Shown piece after piece: positions 7,552-15,432 of a stretch of 44,107 bases of DNA. The stretch spans positions 1-44,107 of the forward strand of contig CAAGDE010000149.1 in NCBI GenBank assembly GCA_900768535.1, in the 5' to 3' direction. Made by a program: the position numbers and the translations under genes. This DNA is from Clostridia bacterium (lineage in GTDB: Bacteria; Bacillota; Clostridia; Oscillospirales; CAG-272). Numbering within the stretch: the first letter of the stretch is position 1; each line of letters opens with the position of its first letter. The notes under the pieces were generated by a model. That model had not been told where the DNA came from and made no database searches. It worked only from the letters and a program-made list of their open reading frames with translations.

Positions 7552-8232
7552 TCAGTCTCCGGTTTCGGTTCCGTCCAGGAAATAGTTCTCCAGGACGTCT
7601 CCAACCGGCGTATAGGTTGCCGATACGCGGTCATAGATGAAATTCGTTCCGTGACCGTTCACATCGGCGGGAAATTTACGGTATTCCAGCATGATGCCGA
7701 ACGCGGCATTGTCCTCGCTGACAAACAGCAGCTCCAGACGGACCTCGTATTCCGCGCTGATTTCCCCGGCGGGAATTTTGGTGTCCTCCGCCGCGCGGCG
7801 CACCAGGTCGGCAACCTGCCCGCGGTTCGTCAGCGTGGACATCAGTTGGCGGGAGACGCGCGTTTCACTGTACCGGTACAGCGCGATTTTGGTCGCGCCC
7901 AGCTCGGTGAGCGTGGGCAGGGAAACGGATTCCGCATAATAAAGCATCAGGCTGATATCCGCAAGATATTTTGAGACAGGGGTATTTTCGATTTCGTACA
8001 GCGGAATATCGGACACCCCGGTTCCGGTGATGGTTGCAACCGGCTGATCGGTCAGTGCCGAGAGCGCGTAGTAGGTCGGCGGCGCTTCCAGAAATGCGGA
8101 CTTCCCGTTGCCGCTCCGGAATGCGCCGTCCCGGTAGGTGAGCACGGTTCCGGTTTTCCTGCCGCAGGACGCGAGCAGACAGGCGGCAAGACAAAGGACC
8201 GCCGCAAAACGAAGGATACGGTTCTGCTTCAT
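7552..8232 (-). CDS. Putative secreted lipoprotein of unknown function (226 aa)
   Basis: The N-terminus is a lipoprotein signal peptide: basic KQNR, a hydrophobic stretch, and the lipobox LASC with C23 as the lipidated cysteine. The mature protein would be anchored outside the cell membrane. The remainder is mixed alpha/beta with no motif I recognise; several segments (ALYRYSETRVSRQLMSTL, FGIMLEYRKF) suggest a small globular fold. It lies 9 bases after the dCMP deaminase and 24 before the phosphatase-like gene, so it is in the same operon. GAGG sits 7 bases before its ATG. No function can be assigned. Confidence 0.7.
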   Translation of the reverse strand: MKQNRILRFAAVLCLAACLLASCGRKTGTVLTYRDGAFRSGNGKSAFLEAPPTYYALSALTDQPVATITGTGVSDIPLYEIENTPVSKYLADISLMLYYAESVSLPTLTELGATKIALYRYSETRVSRQLMSTLTNRGQVADLVRRAAEDTKIPAGEISAEYEVRLELLFVSEDNAAFGIMLEYRKFPADVNGHGTNFIYDRVSATYTPVGDVLENYFLDGTETGD

Positions 8233-8241
8233 GCCGTGCCC

Positions 8242-8730
8242 TCAGTAACCGAATACGCCGGACAGCGAATCGTCATTGTCGACCCAGTCCTGTACCTTGA
8301 TTTCTCTGTACGTGTCGGCGGTATCACGCACCACCACCGTGGAAATTCCGGCGTTGATGATCTGCCGCTTGCACATCATGCAGGAGTTGGTGCCTGCCTC
8401 CAGTTTTCCCGTTGCGGCATCGATGCAGACCAGATAGACCGTTGCGTCCAGCATCTGATCGCGCGGCGCCGCAATGATGGCGTTTGCCTCGGCATGAACC
8501 GACCGGCAGAGCTCGTAGCGCTCCCCGCGCGGGATCTGCAGCTTGTTGCGCATACAGTAGCCCAACTCACAGCAGTTCTTTCTGCCGCGCGGCGCGCCGT
8601 TGTAGCCTGTGGAGATGATGACATCGTTTTTGACGATGATTGCCCCGTAGTGCTTCCGCAGACAGGTGGAGCGCTCCGCCACCGTTTGCGCAATATCCAG
8701 ATAGTAATTCGTTTTCGATACCCGTTCCAT
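8242..8730 (-). CDS. dCMP deaminase, ComEB-like (162 aa)
   Basis: This zinc enzyme would deaminate dCMP to dUMP for thymidylate synthesis in the cytosol. The catalytic HAE is at 79-81 (SVHAEANAI) and the zinc cysteines are in CMMC (C117 and C120). The family-typical TGYNGAPRG lies at 41-49, and the cysteine-containing CCELGYC segment resembles the extra metal site of this family. The length is normal. AGGAGG lies 5 bases before the ATG, and a TTGAAA-17-TATAAT promoter is upstream. It opens a five-gene operon (deaminase, lipoprotein, phosphatase-like, rimI, tsaD). ComEB is a name from a competence operon; no competence genes are nearby here. Confidence 0.93.
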   Translation of the reverse strand: MERVSKTNYYLDIAQTVAERSTCLRKHYGAIIVKNDVIISTGYNGAPRGRKNCCELGYCMRNKLQIPRGERYELCRSVHAEANAIIAAPRDQMLDATVYLVCIDAATGKLEAGTNSCMMCKRQIINAGISTVVVRDTADTYREIKVQDWVDNDDSLSGVFGY

Positions 8731-8792
8731 AGGTTCCTCCTGTTCCGGATCGTGATGTGAAATCCGCTTCAGAATCTTTTACACCATCATAT

Positions 8793-8821
8793 ATTATATA
8801 ACAAAATGCGCCCGATTTCAA
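8793..8821 (-). promoter_or_regulatory. Sigma-A-type promoter of the deaminase-tsaD operon
   Basis: On the minus strand TTGAAA (8816-8821) and TATAAT (8793-8798) are 17 bases apart, 62 bases before the deaminase ATG. The -35 lies in the loop of the terminator-like hairpin that ends the DUF1015 unit. Confidence 0.65.
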
Positions 8822-8834
8822 GTACACGGGCGCA
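8802..8834 (-). terminator. Terminator-like hairpin after the DUF1015 gene
   Basis: TGCGCCCG (8807-8814) pairs with CGGGCGCA (8827-8834), an 8-bp GC-rich stem. It is followed on the minus strand by TTTTG. It lies 56 bases past the DUF1015 stop codon and shares its loop with the next promoter. Confidence 0.6.
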
Positions 8835-8889
8835 ATTTTGCGATTTTTTTCACAATTTCTTCGGATGTGATGCCCACCCGCCCGTCCGT

Positions 8890-10116
8890 TCACCGGATTC
8901 TGCGGCATTCCAGGTAGAAGCGCTTGTCGTGCGCGTGCCCCATGGAGAAGGTTTTGCGGGGGAGTGCGCCGTCGGAGCGGACGGCGGGAAAGAGTCCGGA
9001 CTTGTCCATGCCGGGGAAGAGAAAGCCGACGGCGCCGGGACGGGATGCAAGCGTGCGGAGCGTGTCCTCTCCGTGAATGTAGTCCACCGTCAGACCGGAG
9101 CGGCTGTCAAGGAAGGATTGGAGCGTGGCAACCGGAAGCCGGAAGCGCGGGTGGGGGACCGTGATCTTACGTTCTCCCGATGCGGTGATGATCCGGAATT
9201 CCTGCGGTGCGGCGGAACCGTCCGATGCGGAGGCGAAAGCGGAGAAGCCGGCGATAAGGTCCTCTGAAGCGACATCAAACACCACCCGGTAAATCGGCTC
9301 AAAGTCGAGCGCCGGATCGTGCAGGTTGACGATTTCCGCCAATGCGTACCGCGCGGGGTGGGAGCGCGCCGCATCGCCGAGCGATGCTTTGATCTCCTCG
9401 TATGCCGTCTTCGCGCTGGCAAGCGAGTGGTTGCCGTCCCCGACCGCGAACAGCAGCGGCGTGTCACCCTGTCCCCGGCAGAGTGTCCCCAATGCCTGGG
9501 TCAGGCGGGACTGTTCAGCCGCCCCCAGCAGATAACCGCGCACGTGTCCGCCGCCCCCGTTCAGATCGAAATCGTAGAGCAGAGGAAGCGATGACCGGAG
9601 CGGCAGGAGCGGGTCGATCACGGTTTTCTCCGGATCGTCGAACAGCAGCATGACGTGCGGCATTTCCAAGGGTGCGCCGCGCCGGATGCGGACCCGCGGG
9701 GGAATGCGCTCCAGCACGGTTCCCTCGGTCGCACGGATGGGGGAGGTTGCCCCGGCACGGTAGTCGTAAGCCTCCAGATCCACCGCGCCGATGATGCCGC
9801 GCCGCACCCGACCGTCCGCCTGGGTGCGCTCCAACAGGATCATTGCATCGGGATAGGGGACCAGCCAGCGATCCAGCGCGGTCTCCATGTTGCGGTGAAT
9901 CTGCGGGATCAGCCGGTCGCTCTGACTCAGGTCGATCTCCGGGAGCATCAGGCGGAGCGTGGACGGTGCGTCCCCGATCTCGTCGCGCAGATGTGCCCAG
10001 TACTCCGGCTGACTGGTGTATTGATCGCAGGCAACGGTTGCCCAGCGGGTGCCGTCAATGCGGGAAAGATCGGGCAGGAGAATGTCTGCCGGACGGAAAA
10101 CGGTGTTTGCGTTCAT
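8890..10116 (-). CDS. DUF1015 family protein (408 aa)
   Basis: The sequence matches the DUF1015 family in overall length and in its best-known motif, here VGDGNHSLASAK (about residues 223-234; the family has DGxHR/DGNHS). It also has the N-terminal FRPADILLPDLSRIDGTRWATVACDQYTSQ block. Members of this family are cytosolic. They are often found near serine-biosynthesis genes, but neither serA nor serC is present here. GGAG lies 8 bases before the ATG. It follows the M42 peptidase gene by 15 bases and is last in an AraC-peptidase-DUF1015 unit. No reaction can be assigned from the sequence. Confidence 0.82.
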   Translation of the reverse strand: MNANTVFRPADILLPDLSRIDGTRWATVACDQYTSQPEYWAHLRDEIGDAPSTLRLMLPEIDLSQSDRLIPQIHRNMETALDRWLVPYPDAMILLERTQADGRVRRGIIGAVDLEAYDYRAGATSPIRATEGTVLERIPPRVRIRRGAPLEMPHVMLLFDDPEKTVIDPLLPLRSSLPLLYDFDLNGGGGHVRGYLLGAAEQSRLTQALGTLCRGQGDTPLLFAVGDGNHSLASAKTAYEEIKASLGDAARSHPARYALAEIVNLHDPALDFEPIYRVVFDVASEDLIAGFSAFASASDGSAAPQEFRIITASGERKITVPHPRFRLPVATLQSFLDSRSGLTVDYIHGEDTLRTLASRPGAVGFLFPGMDKSGLFPAVRSDGALPRKTFSMGHAHDKRFYLECRRIR

Positions 10117-10131
10117 GGCTTTTTCTCCGTT

Positions 10132-11166
10132 TCAGACATCAAGATAGCCGCGCAGGACGAGCAGGGTGTTCTTCACGCCGTCCCGATGGCTGCGCTCGTA
10201 GCCGTGGCTGGCGTACACACCGGAGCCGATCAGCCCGTGGCGGATGTCCGCGCCTGCACCAAGTGTTGCCTCCACGTCCGAGCCGTAGTGCGGGTAGACG
10301 TCCACCGCGTAGTCCGCGCCGGTCTTTTTCGCCGCGTCAATGAGCTTTCCGACCACCTCGTAGCTGTAGGGACCGCCCGAATCCTTGGCGCAGATCGATA
10401 CCTGCCGCTCGGTGCAGGCAAGGCCGTCACCGACACAGCCCATATCCACGCTGATTGCCTCGGTCACGCCTGCCGGAACCGAGCCGGCACCGCCGTGCCC
10501 GACCTCCTCGTAGACCGTGACATGGACGTAGACCCGGCGTTCGGGGATGATGTGATGATCGGCAAGATATTTCGCAAAGCCGAGCAGGATGCCGACCGAC
10601 AGCTTGTCGTCCAGAAACCGGCTCTTGATGTACCCGGAATCGGTCACCCGCGTCCGGGGATCGAAGCAGACGATGTCGCCGACCTCAATGCCGAGCGCGC
10701 GGGCATCCTCCGCGCTGTTCACGTTTTCGTCCGGCAGGACCTCTGTCGTGTCAAAGGAGCGCTTGGTATCCGCAAAGGCGCCGTTGACGTGCACCGAAGC
10801 ATTGCAGAGCTGCAGGGTGCCCTCGATGACGCGTCCCGCGCGTGTACGGATGCGGACATTTTCCGTTTCGCCGTTTTCCGCCCGCATTCCGCCCAGCGGT
10901 GTCAGGCGCAGTCTGCCGTTCCCTTTGATTTCGGCAACCATGCCGCCCAGCGTGTCGGTATGCGCCTCCAGCAGGAGCGCGTCCTGCGCATTCCTGCCGC
11001 CCAGGTCGATCAGAACGCCGCCCTTGTTGGTGATGTCCGCAGAAAAACCGAGCGTCTCAAACGCATTTCTGACCCATTCCGCCGCGTCACGGGTAAATCC
11101 GGTCGGGCTGTCAACGGCAAGCAGCTCCACCGCTTTCTCCACCGCATAGGTTGTGTACTGTTCCAT
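10132..11166 (-). CDS. M42 family metallo-aminopeptidase (344 aa)
   Basis: This is a dizinc/dicobalt peptidase of the M42 family (glutamyl/deblocking aminopeptidase or cellulase M-like), probably cytosolic and oligomeric. Likely metal ligands and catalytic residues are H69 and D71 (EAHTDTLGGM), D186 (FLDDKLSVG), E220/E221 (VYEEVGHGGAG), D241 (SVDMG) and H321 (SHGYERSH). The length and motif order fit. A long upstream open frame exists, but the ATG at 11166 has GAGG 8 bases upstream and begins the conserved fold. It is 10 bases downstream of an AraC-type regulator and 15 upstream of the DUF1015 gene. It would trim peptides; the preferred substrate is not visible. Confidence 0.92.
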   Translation of the reverse strand: MEQYTTYAVEKAVELLAVDSPTGFTRDAAEWVRNAFETLGFSADITNKGGVLIDLGGRNAQDALLLEAHTDTLGGMVAEIKGNGRLRLTPLGGMRAENGETENVRIRTRAGRVIEGTLQLCNASVHVNGAFADTKRSFDTTEVLPDENVNSAEDARALGIEVGDIVCFDPRTRVTDSGYIKSRFLDDKLSVGILLGFAKYLADHHIIPERRVYVHVTVYEEVGHGGAGSVPAGVTEAISVDMGCVGDGLACTERQVSICAKDSGGPYSYEVVGKLIDAAKKTGADYAVDVYPHYGSDVEATLGAGADIRHGLIGSGVYASHGYERSHRDGVKNTLLVLRGYLDV

Positions 11167-11176
11167 ATCCGATTCC

Positions 11177-12040
11177 TCAACTTTCTGTATGATCTTCTTT
11201 GGTTTTGCGTATACTGTCCGGTGTATGCTCCGGTTGCATTCCGGCGTCTGCCGATGCCGCGCGATAGCGGCTGGGAGAGGTGCCGATCTTGCGGCGGAAC
11301 AGCCCGGAGAAGTAGAACTCATCGCTGAAGGAAAGGTACGCCGCAATCCCGCGCACCGACATTCCCGTTTCGCACAGCAGACGGCAGGCAAGGGCGAGCT
11401 TGCGTTCCAGAATGTAACGGTAGAGCGGAACGCCGAAGGCTTCGCGGAACAGCCGCTGTGCCTGTGAAGCGGAGCGTCCGATGACCGCCGCCAGCTGCCC
11501 GGTATCCAGCGGTTCGGTGATGTGACGGTCGATGTAGCCCTTCAGCTCCTGCGCGGGGGAGCGCGGAGCGTCCGTCTGCCGGCACAGCGAGGCGGACATC
11601 CGTGCAAACGCCTGTGCCATCATTCCGGTGCATTGCTCTGCGGCGCGGGCGGGATCGCTCTCGGTACAGCACGTTTGCAGACCGAACAGCAGGTCGGAAA
11701 GATCCAGCCCCCGGAATACGCAGGCACCGTCCAGGCCGAACAGCCGCAGAAGCGAGAGCGAAAAAACGCCCGAAAAGTTGACCCAGACCTTTTCCCACGG
11801 GTCGTTCCGGTCGGCAAAGTATTCGTGGTTGTGTCCTTCGGGGAGCAGGTAGGAGTCCCCCGCACCGAGGCTGTAGCTGTGACCGTCAAGAATGACCGTT
11901 CCCTTCCCGCTCCGTACGGTTTCCAGACAGGAGACCGTTGACTCCGGGCGGCGGATAAGATACCCCCGGTACGGGTAGGTCACACCGCACAGCTGAAACT
12001 GAAAGCCGGTCTTCCCGTCGGCTGGCGTGAGGTGCGTCAT
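11177..12040 (-). CDS. AraC/XylS family transcriptional regulator with cupin sensor (287 aa)
   Basis: An N-terminal cupin-type ligand domain (about 1-140, with the turn GAGDSYLLPEGHNHEYFAD) is followed by a C-terminal double helix-turn-helix (about 175-270, GMSVRGIAAYLSFSDEFYFSG and FRRKIGTSPSRYR). Such proteins usually sense sugars or related small molecules and activate nearby genes. I chose the ATG at 12040, the first that fits the fold. Its Shine-Dalgarno is poor, while a strong AAGGAGG lies about 30 bases further upstream with no start codon in reach. The gene is followed at 10 bases by the M42 peptidase, so it may control that unit. The inducer is unknown. Confidence 0.88.
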   Translation of the reverse strand: MTHLTPADGKTGFQFQLCGVTYPYRGYLIRRPESTVSCLETVRSGKGTVILDGHSYSLGAGDSYLLPEGHNHEYFADRNDPWEKVWVNFSGVFSLSLLRLFGLDGACVFRGLDLSDLLFGLQTCCTESDPARAAEQCTGMMAQAFARMSASLCRQTDAPRSPAQELKGYIDRHITEPLDTGQLAAVIGRSASQAQRLFREAFGVPLYRYILERKLALACRLLCETGMSVRGIAAYLSFSDEFYFSGLFRRKIGTSPSRYRAASADAGMQPEHTPDSIRKTKEDHTES

Positions 12041-12089
12041 CTGTATAATCCGTTCGTGTTCCGTATGCGATTCCTCCTTGCTGCGAAGA

Positions 12090-12170
12090 AAGACCTTGAG
12101 GCTCCGCCTCAAACTCCGCCAAGGGAACTTTCCTCAAAAAGTTCCCTTGGAACCTTCAAAAACTTTTAAT
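12090..12170 (-). repeat. Two-hairpin intergenic repeat, copy C
   Basis: On the plus strand the order is reversed. The tail complement AGACCTT (12091-12097) is followed by hairpin 2, TTGAGGC (12096-12102) with GCCTCAA (12106-12112), and then hairpin 1, CCAAGGGAACTTT (12119-12131) with its 13-base complement (12138-12150). Both stems differ from the other copies yet pair perfectly. The tail faces the AraC gene start about 50 bases away. Confidence 0.82.
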
Positions 12171-12381
12171 GAGGGAAAGGTGCTGAATTTTTTTGTTGTG
12201 GTGAGGACATTTGTGTAATGATATAAGAAGGTACGCTCGCCGGATGAGGGCGAAACAGGCGAATGTACCATCAAACGCATCTGCACCGTCCCGCATCATT
12301 GACAAACAACCGCCCGCGTGATCTTTTTCTCCGCTTTACATCATTATATCAGAAAAGAAGGAGTTTGTCAAGGAAAAACGC
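12171..12381. other. Gene-free leader region between the AraC and phospholipase C-like genes
   Basis: No coding frame is supported here. An imperfect inverted repeat GGTACGCTCGCC (12230-12241) with GGCGAATGTACC (12258-12269) matches at 10 of 12 positions and could be an operator. A TTGACA lies at 12299-12304 but has no matching -10 at the right distance; AT-rich sequence resembling a -10 lies near 12340-12347. AAGGA precedes the next ATG. Confidence 0.4.
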
Positions 12382-12960
12382 ATGAAGAGAGACGATCATT
12401 TGGCGCTGGCGGCATATCTCATGTCTCTGAACCCGCAGGTGTGGGAGCGGCGGGGACTCCGGACGGCGTTTTATGCGGGGTCCGTTCTGCCGGACAGCAA
12501 CCCGGCAACCTACCTGCGCGGGGTGACGCGGGCAGGACGTCCGGCGGGGCATGACCGGGCGTATTCGTATCCGCTGATCCTGCGCCTGCTTTCCGGACTG
12601 CTGCGCACCGGGGTGACGGACGCGCGGCAGGCGTACCGTATGGGGGCGCTGATGCACTACCTGGCGGATGCCCTGACCTATCCCCATACGGCAATGTTCC
12701 GGGGTGGGGTCCCCGATCACAACCGCTTCGAGCGCGCCCTGCACCGGGCGTTTCCGGAGGCTCTGCGCCGGGCTGAGAGCAGAATGCCGCCGCTGTCCGA
12801 CCCGTTCCGGATGCTTGCCGGGGAATTGGCGGAAAATGCACCCGTTTCTGTTTCTCCGGCGGAAAATGCGGACAAAATCATTGCCCTTTGTTCGGCTGTT
12901 TGGCGGTCTGTTTTTCAAGAAAACGCCGGAAAATCCCTATTTTCAAATAAAAAGAGCTAA
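12382..12960 (+). CDS. Zinc-dependent phospholipase C-like protein (192 aa)
   Basis: The histidine/aspartate pattern matches the zinc-dependent phospholipase C fold family (PF00882-like): H6, D38 in GSVLPDSNP, H57 in GHDRAYSYP, H92 and D96 in MHYLADALTYPH, H102, and H113 near DHNRFERAL. There is no signal peptide, unlike secreted clostridial phospholipases, so it is probably intracellular and its substrate may not be a phospholipid. Helices dominate, as expected. AAGGA lies 7 bases before the ATG. The next gene, glmM, has its own promoter 16 bases after this stop codon, so this gene is likely transcribed alone. Confidence 0.78.
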   Translation: MKRDDHLALAAYLMSLNPQVWERRGLRTAFYAGSVLPDSNPATYLRGVTRAGRPAGHDRAYSYPLILRLLSGLLRTGVTDARQAYRMGALMHYLADALTYPHTAMFRGGVPDHNRFERALHRAFPEALRRAESRMPPLSDPFRMLAGELAENAPVSVSPAENADKIIALCSAVWRSVFQENAGKSLFSNKKS

Positions 12961-12976
12961 AAACAAAGATTTTGGG

Positions 12977-13005
12977 TTGACAAGTGGGGCAAAATCTGAT
13001 ATAAT
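12977..13005 (+). promoter_or_regulatory. Consensus promoter of glmM
   Basis: TTGACA (12977-12982) and TATAAT (13000-13005) are 17 bases apart, both perfect consensus. The leader holds a hairpin with CGGGGA (from about 13024) pairing with TCCCCG (to about 13053), ahead of the AAAGGAG ribosome binding site. Confidence 0.85.
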
Positions 13006-13073
13006 GTTAAAAGACTGCGAATACGGGGACTGCGCCGCAGGTCGGCTTCCCCGAACGTTGAAAGGAGTCTTTT

Positions 13074-14420
13074 ATGGGAAAATATTTCGGAACCGACGGG
13101 TTCCGCGGGGAGGCAGGCGTGACGCTGACCTCCGATCACGCATACCGCATCGGTCGGTTTTTGGGCTGGTACTATTCCGAGGGCGGAAAGAAAAAGGTGC
13201 GTGCGGTCATCGGCAAGGATACCCGGCGTTCCAGCTATATGTTTGAGTATGCCATTGTCGCGGGGCTGACCGCATCGGGCGCGGATGCCTATATGCTGCA
13301 CGTCACCACCACGCCCAGCGTTTCCTACGCCGTGGCGGGGGATGACTTCGACTGCGGCGTAATGATTTCGGCAAGCCATAATCCGTTTACGGATAACGGC
13401 ATCAAGCTGGTCAACCGGCGCGGGGAGAAGATCGATGACGAAACGATTGCGGCAATTGAGGATTACCTGGACGGCAAGACCCCGGAGGTGCCGTATGCCA
13501 CGGGGGAAAACCTCGGTCAGATTGTGGACTACGCCGCCGGGAGAAACCGGTATATCGGATACCTGATTTCGCTGTCGCGCTATTCGTTCAAGCCGTTCCG
13601 GGTGGGACTGGACTGCGCGAACGGCGCCGCATGGATGATTGCCCGGAGCGTTTTTGAAGCGCTGGGGGCACAGGTGTCGGTGATCAACGCATCTCCAGAC
13701 GGACTGAATATCAACCGCGGCGCGGGATCGACGCACATTGAGGGGCTGGTCCGCCACGTGCGCGAAAACCGGCTGGATGTCGGCTTTGCATTTGACGGGG
13801 ATGCCGACCGCTGTCTGGCGGTGGACGAAAACGGGAATGTTGTCAACGGCGACCACATCCTGTACATTCTGGGCAGTCAGATGAAAAAGGCGGGTGAGCT
13901 GACCAACAACACCGTGGTGACAACCGTCATGTCGAATATGGGACTGTACAAGGCTTTGCGCGAGGCGGGCATTGATTATGTGCAGACCTCGGTGGGCGAC
14001 CGGTATGTTTACGAGAACATGGTTGCAACCGGCAACTGCATCGGCGGTGAGCAGTCGGGGCATATCATTCTTTCCAAGTACGCGACCACGGGGGACGGCA
14101 TTCTGACGGCAATCAAGCTGATGGAAACGGTCATCAGCACCAAGCTGCCGCTCTCCAAGCTGGCGGAGCCGGTGACGATGTTCCCGCAGGTGCTGAAGAA
14201 TCTGCGCGTGTCTGACAAGGCGGCGGTGCGGAACAATCCCGCAGTGCAGGCGGCGCTCCGGAAGGCGGCGGAGGAGATTGGCGACACGGGGCGGATTCTG
14301 CTCCGGGAAAGCGGAACCGAGCCGGTTGTCCGTGTCATGGCGGAGGCGCCCACCGAGCGGTTCTGCGAGGAGAAGGTCAACGCGGTGGTTGACGTCATCC
14401 ACGCGCAGGGGCTGGCATAA
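13074..14420 (+). CDS. glmM: Phosphoglucosamine mutase GlmM (448 aa)
   Basis: GlmM converts glucosamine-6-phosphate to glucosamine-1-phosphate for UDP-GlcNAc and cell wall synthesis. The N-terminus KYFGTDGFRGEAG is typical. The catalytic serine loop SASHNP is at 99-104 (S101 is phosphorylated in the family), the metal loop DGDADR at 241-246, and the C-terminal phosphate-binding RESGTEPVVRVMAE near 410-423. The length is standard. AAAGGAG lies 6 bases before the ATG, and a perfect promoter is upstream. The next gene, a beta-helix acyltransferase-like protein, starts 17 bases after the stop codon; glmS follows further on. Together they group early UDP-GlcNAc steps. Confidence 0.97.
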   Translation: MGKYFGTDGFRGEAGVTLTSDHAYRIGRFLGWYYSEGGKKKVRAVIGKDTRRSSYMFEYAIVAGLTASGADAYMLHVTTTPSVSYAVAGDDFDCGVMISASHNPFTDNGIKLVNRRGEKIDDETIAAIEDYLDGKTPEVPYATGENLGQIVDYAAGRNRYIGYLISLSRYSFKPFRVGLDCANGAAWMIARSVFEALGAQVSVINASPDGLNINRGAGSTHIEGLVRHVRENRLDVGFAFDGDADRCLAVDENGNVVNGDHILYILGSQMKKAGELTNNTVVTTVMSNMGLYKALREAGIDYVQTSVGDRYVYENMVATGNCIGGEQSGHIILSKYATTGDGILTAIKLMETVISTKLPLSKLAEPVTMFPQVLKNLRVSDKAAVRNNPAVQAALRKAAEEIGDTGRILLRESGTEPVVRVMAEAPTERFCEEKVNAVVDVIHAQGLA

Positions 14421-14436
14421 ATCAGAGGGGATCAAC

Positions 14437-15120
14437 ATGAGCAACGAAGCAGAAAAAGAACTGACCGTCCGGGCACTGTTCCGCAGTCCGGAGCATACGC
14501 TGGCGTGGGACTATCTTTCCGGATTTGTCTATCCGTGGGAGGCGCTGGACGGTCTGAAAGCCTTTATCACGGCGCTGGGCGCAACGCTTCCGACCGAACG
14601 GTACGACTGCCGCGATGGGAACATCTGGATTGCAAAAAGCGCAACGGTCTACCCGACGGCGACGATCCTGGGACCGGTAATCATCGGCGAGCGCACCGAG
14701 GTGCGTCCCGGCGCGTTCATCCGGGGGAGTGTGCTGGTCGGTGACGATGCGGTGGTGGGGAATTCCACCGAGCTGAAGAACTGCATTCTGTTTGACCGGG
14801 TGCAGGTGCCGCATTTCAACTATGTCGGGGACGCAATTCTCGGTTATGCGTCGCACCTGGGCGGCGGGGCGATCACCTCGAACGTCAAGAGCGACAAGAC
14901 CCCGGTGGTCATCAAAGGGGAGGGCATCTGCATTCCCACCGGCAGGAAAAAGGTCGGCGCCATGCTGGGTGACTTTGTGGAGGTCGGATGCAACAGCGTC
15001 CTCAACCCCGGCACCGTCATCGGCGAGCATTCCGGCGTCTACCCGTTATCGGCAGTCCGCGGGTATATCCCCGCCTGGCATATCTACAAAGCGAAGGGAG
15101 TGGTGGTCAAAAAAACGTAA
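14437..15120 (+). CDS. Left-handed beta-helix (hexapeptide) acyl/nucleotidyltransferase-like protein (227 aa)
   Basis: From about residue 65 to 210 the protein shows hexapeptide repeats typical of a left-handed beta-helix (IAKSATVYPTATILGPVIIGERTEVRPGAFIRG). GYASHLGGGAITSNVKSDK resembles the region of GlmU that binds its acceptor sugar. The N-terminal 60 residues are helical and there is no pyrophosphorylase domain. It is therefore like the C-terminal half of GlmU, and such proteins are often labelled UDP-GlcNAc pyrophosphorylase-related. AGAGGGG lies 6 bases before the ATG. It follows glmM and precedes ribozyme-controlled glmS, so a role with GlcN-1-P or a related amino sugar is plausible but not shown. 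A full-length glmU is not in the window. Confidence 0.75.
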   Translation: MSNEAEKELTVRALFRSPEHTLAWDYLSGFVYPWEALDGLKAFITALGATLPTERYDCRDGNIWIAKSATVYPTATILGPVIIGERTEVRPGAFIRGSVLVGDDAVVGNSTELKNCILFDRVQVPHFNYVGDAILGYASHLGGGAITSNVKSDKTPVVIKGEGICIPTGRKKVGAMLGDFVEVGCNSVLNPGTVIGEHSGVYPLSAVRGYIPAWHIYKAKGVVVKKT

Positions 15121-15171
15121 CGCAACAGACTGCGGTATGGCGATCCGCAACACAAAAGACCTGGCCTGATT

Positions 15172-15247
15172 GAAGGTTCTTGAAATTCCTAAAAACTTCT
15201 TTCAAGAAGTTTTTAGGCAGGGTTTGGGACAGCGTCCCAAGGTCTTC
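15172..15247 (+). repeat. Two-hairpin intergenic repeat, copy D, next to the glmS ribozyme
   Basis: Hairpin 1 pairs CCTAAAAACTTCTT (15188-15201) with its perfect complement (15204-15217). Hairpin 2 pairs TTGGGAC (15224-15230) with GTCCCAA (15234-15240). The tail AAGGTCTTC is at 15239-15247, and the predicted ribozyme cleavage site is about 26 bases further on. The copy separates the beta-helix gene from the glmS leader. Confidence 0.85.
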
Positions 15248-15270
15248 GCCCCTGCAAATCCGGGTGAGAG

Positions 15271-15432
15271 ATAGCGCCAGACCGGGTTGGGACCGGTTGA
15301 CGAGGGGAGAAGTGATCGAATTTTCGGCGGATGCTTCTCCGGCAGAAAGAGGGATGCCGACAGATACGGGCAAATATGCGGGCAACCGCAAAACAAACTC
15401 CGCATCGTCCTGTCAAAGCTGAGAAAACTCCG
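15271..15432 (+). ncRNA. glmS ribozyme (GlcN6P-responsive self-cleaving riboswitch)
   Basis: Conserved core sequences of the glmS ribozyme are present in order: AGCGCCAGA starting at 15273, GTTGACGAGG (15296-15305), and ATCGAATTTTCGGCGGATG (15315-15333). GGAGAAG (15306-15312) and CTTCTCC (15334-15340) form the supporting stem, and GGCA/TGCC closes the next hairpin (about 15341-15358). Cleavage would fall between A15273 and G15274. In the known class, binding of glucosamine-6-phosphate triggers self-cleavage and lowers glmS expression. The 3' limit is approximate. The ribozyme ends about 55 bases before the glmS ATG. Confidence 0.93.

Noticed and set aside
12957..14444. 495-residue open frame antisense to glmM
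   Set aside because: It mirrors glmM codons, has no recognisable domain, and glmM is certain.
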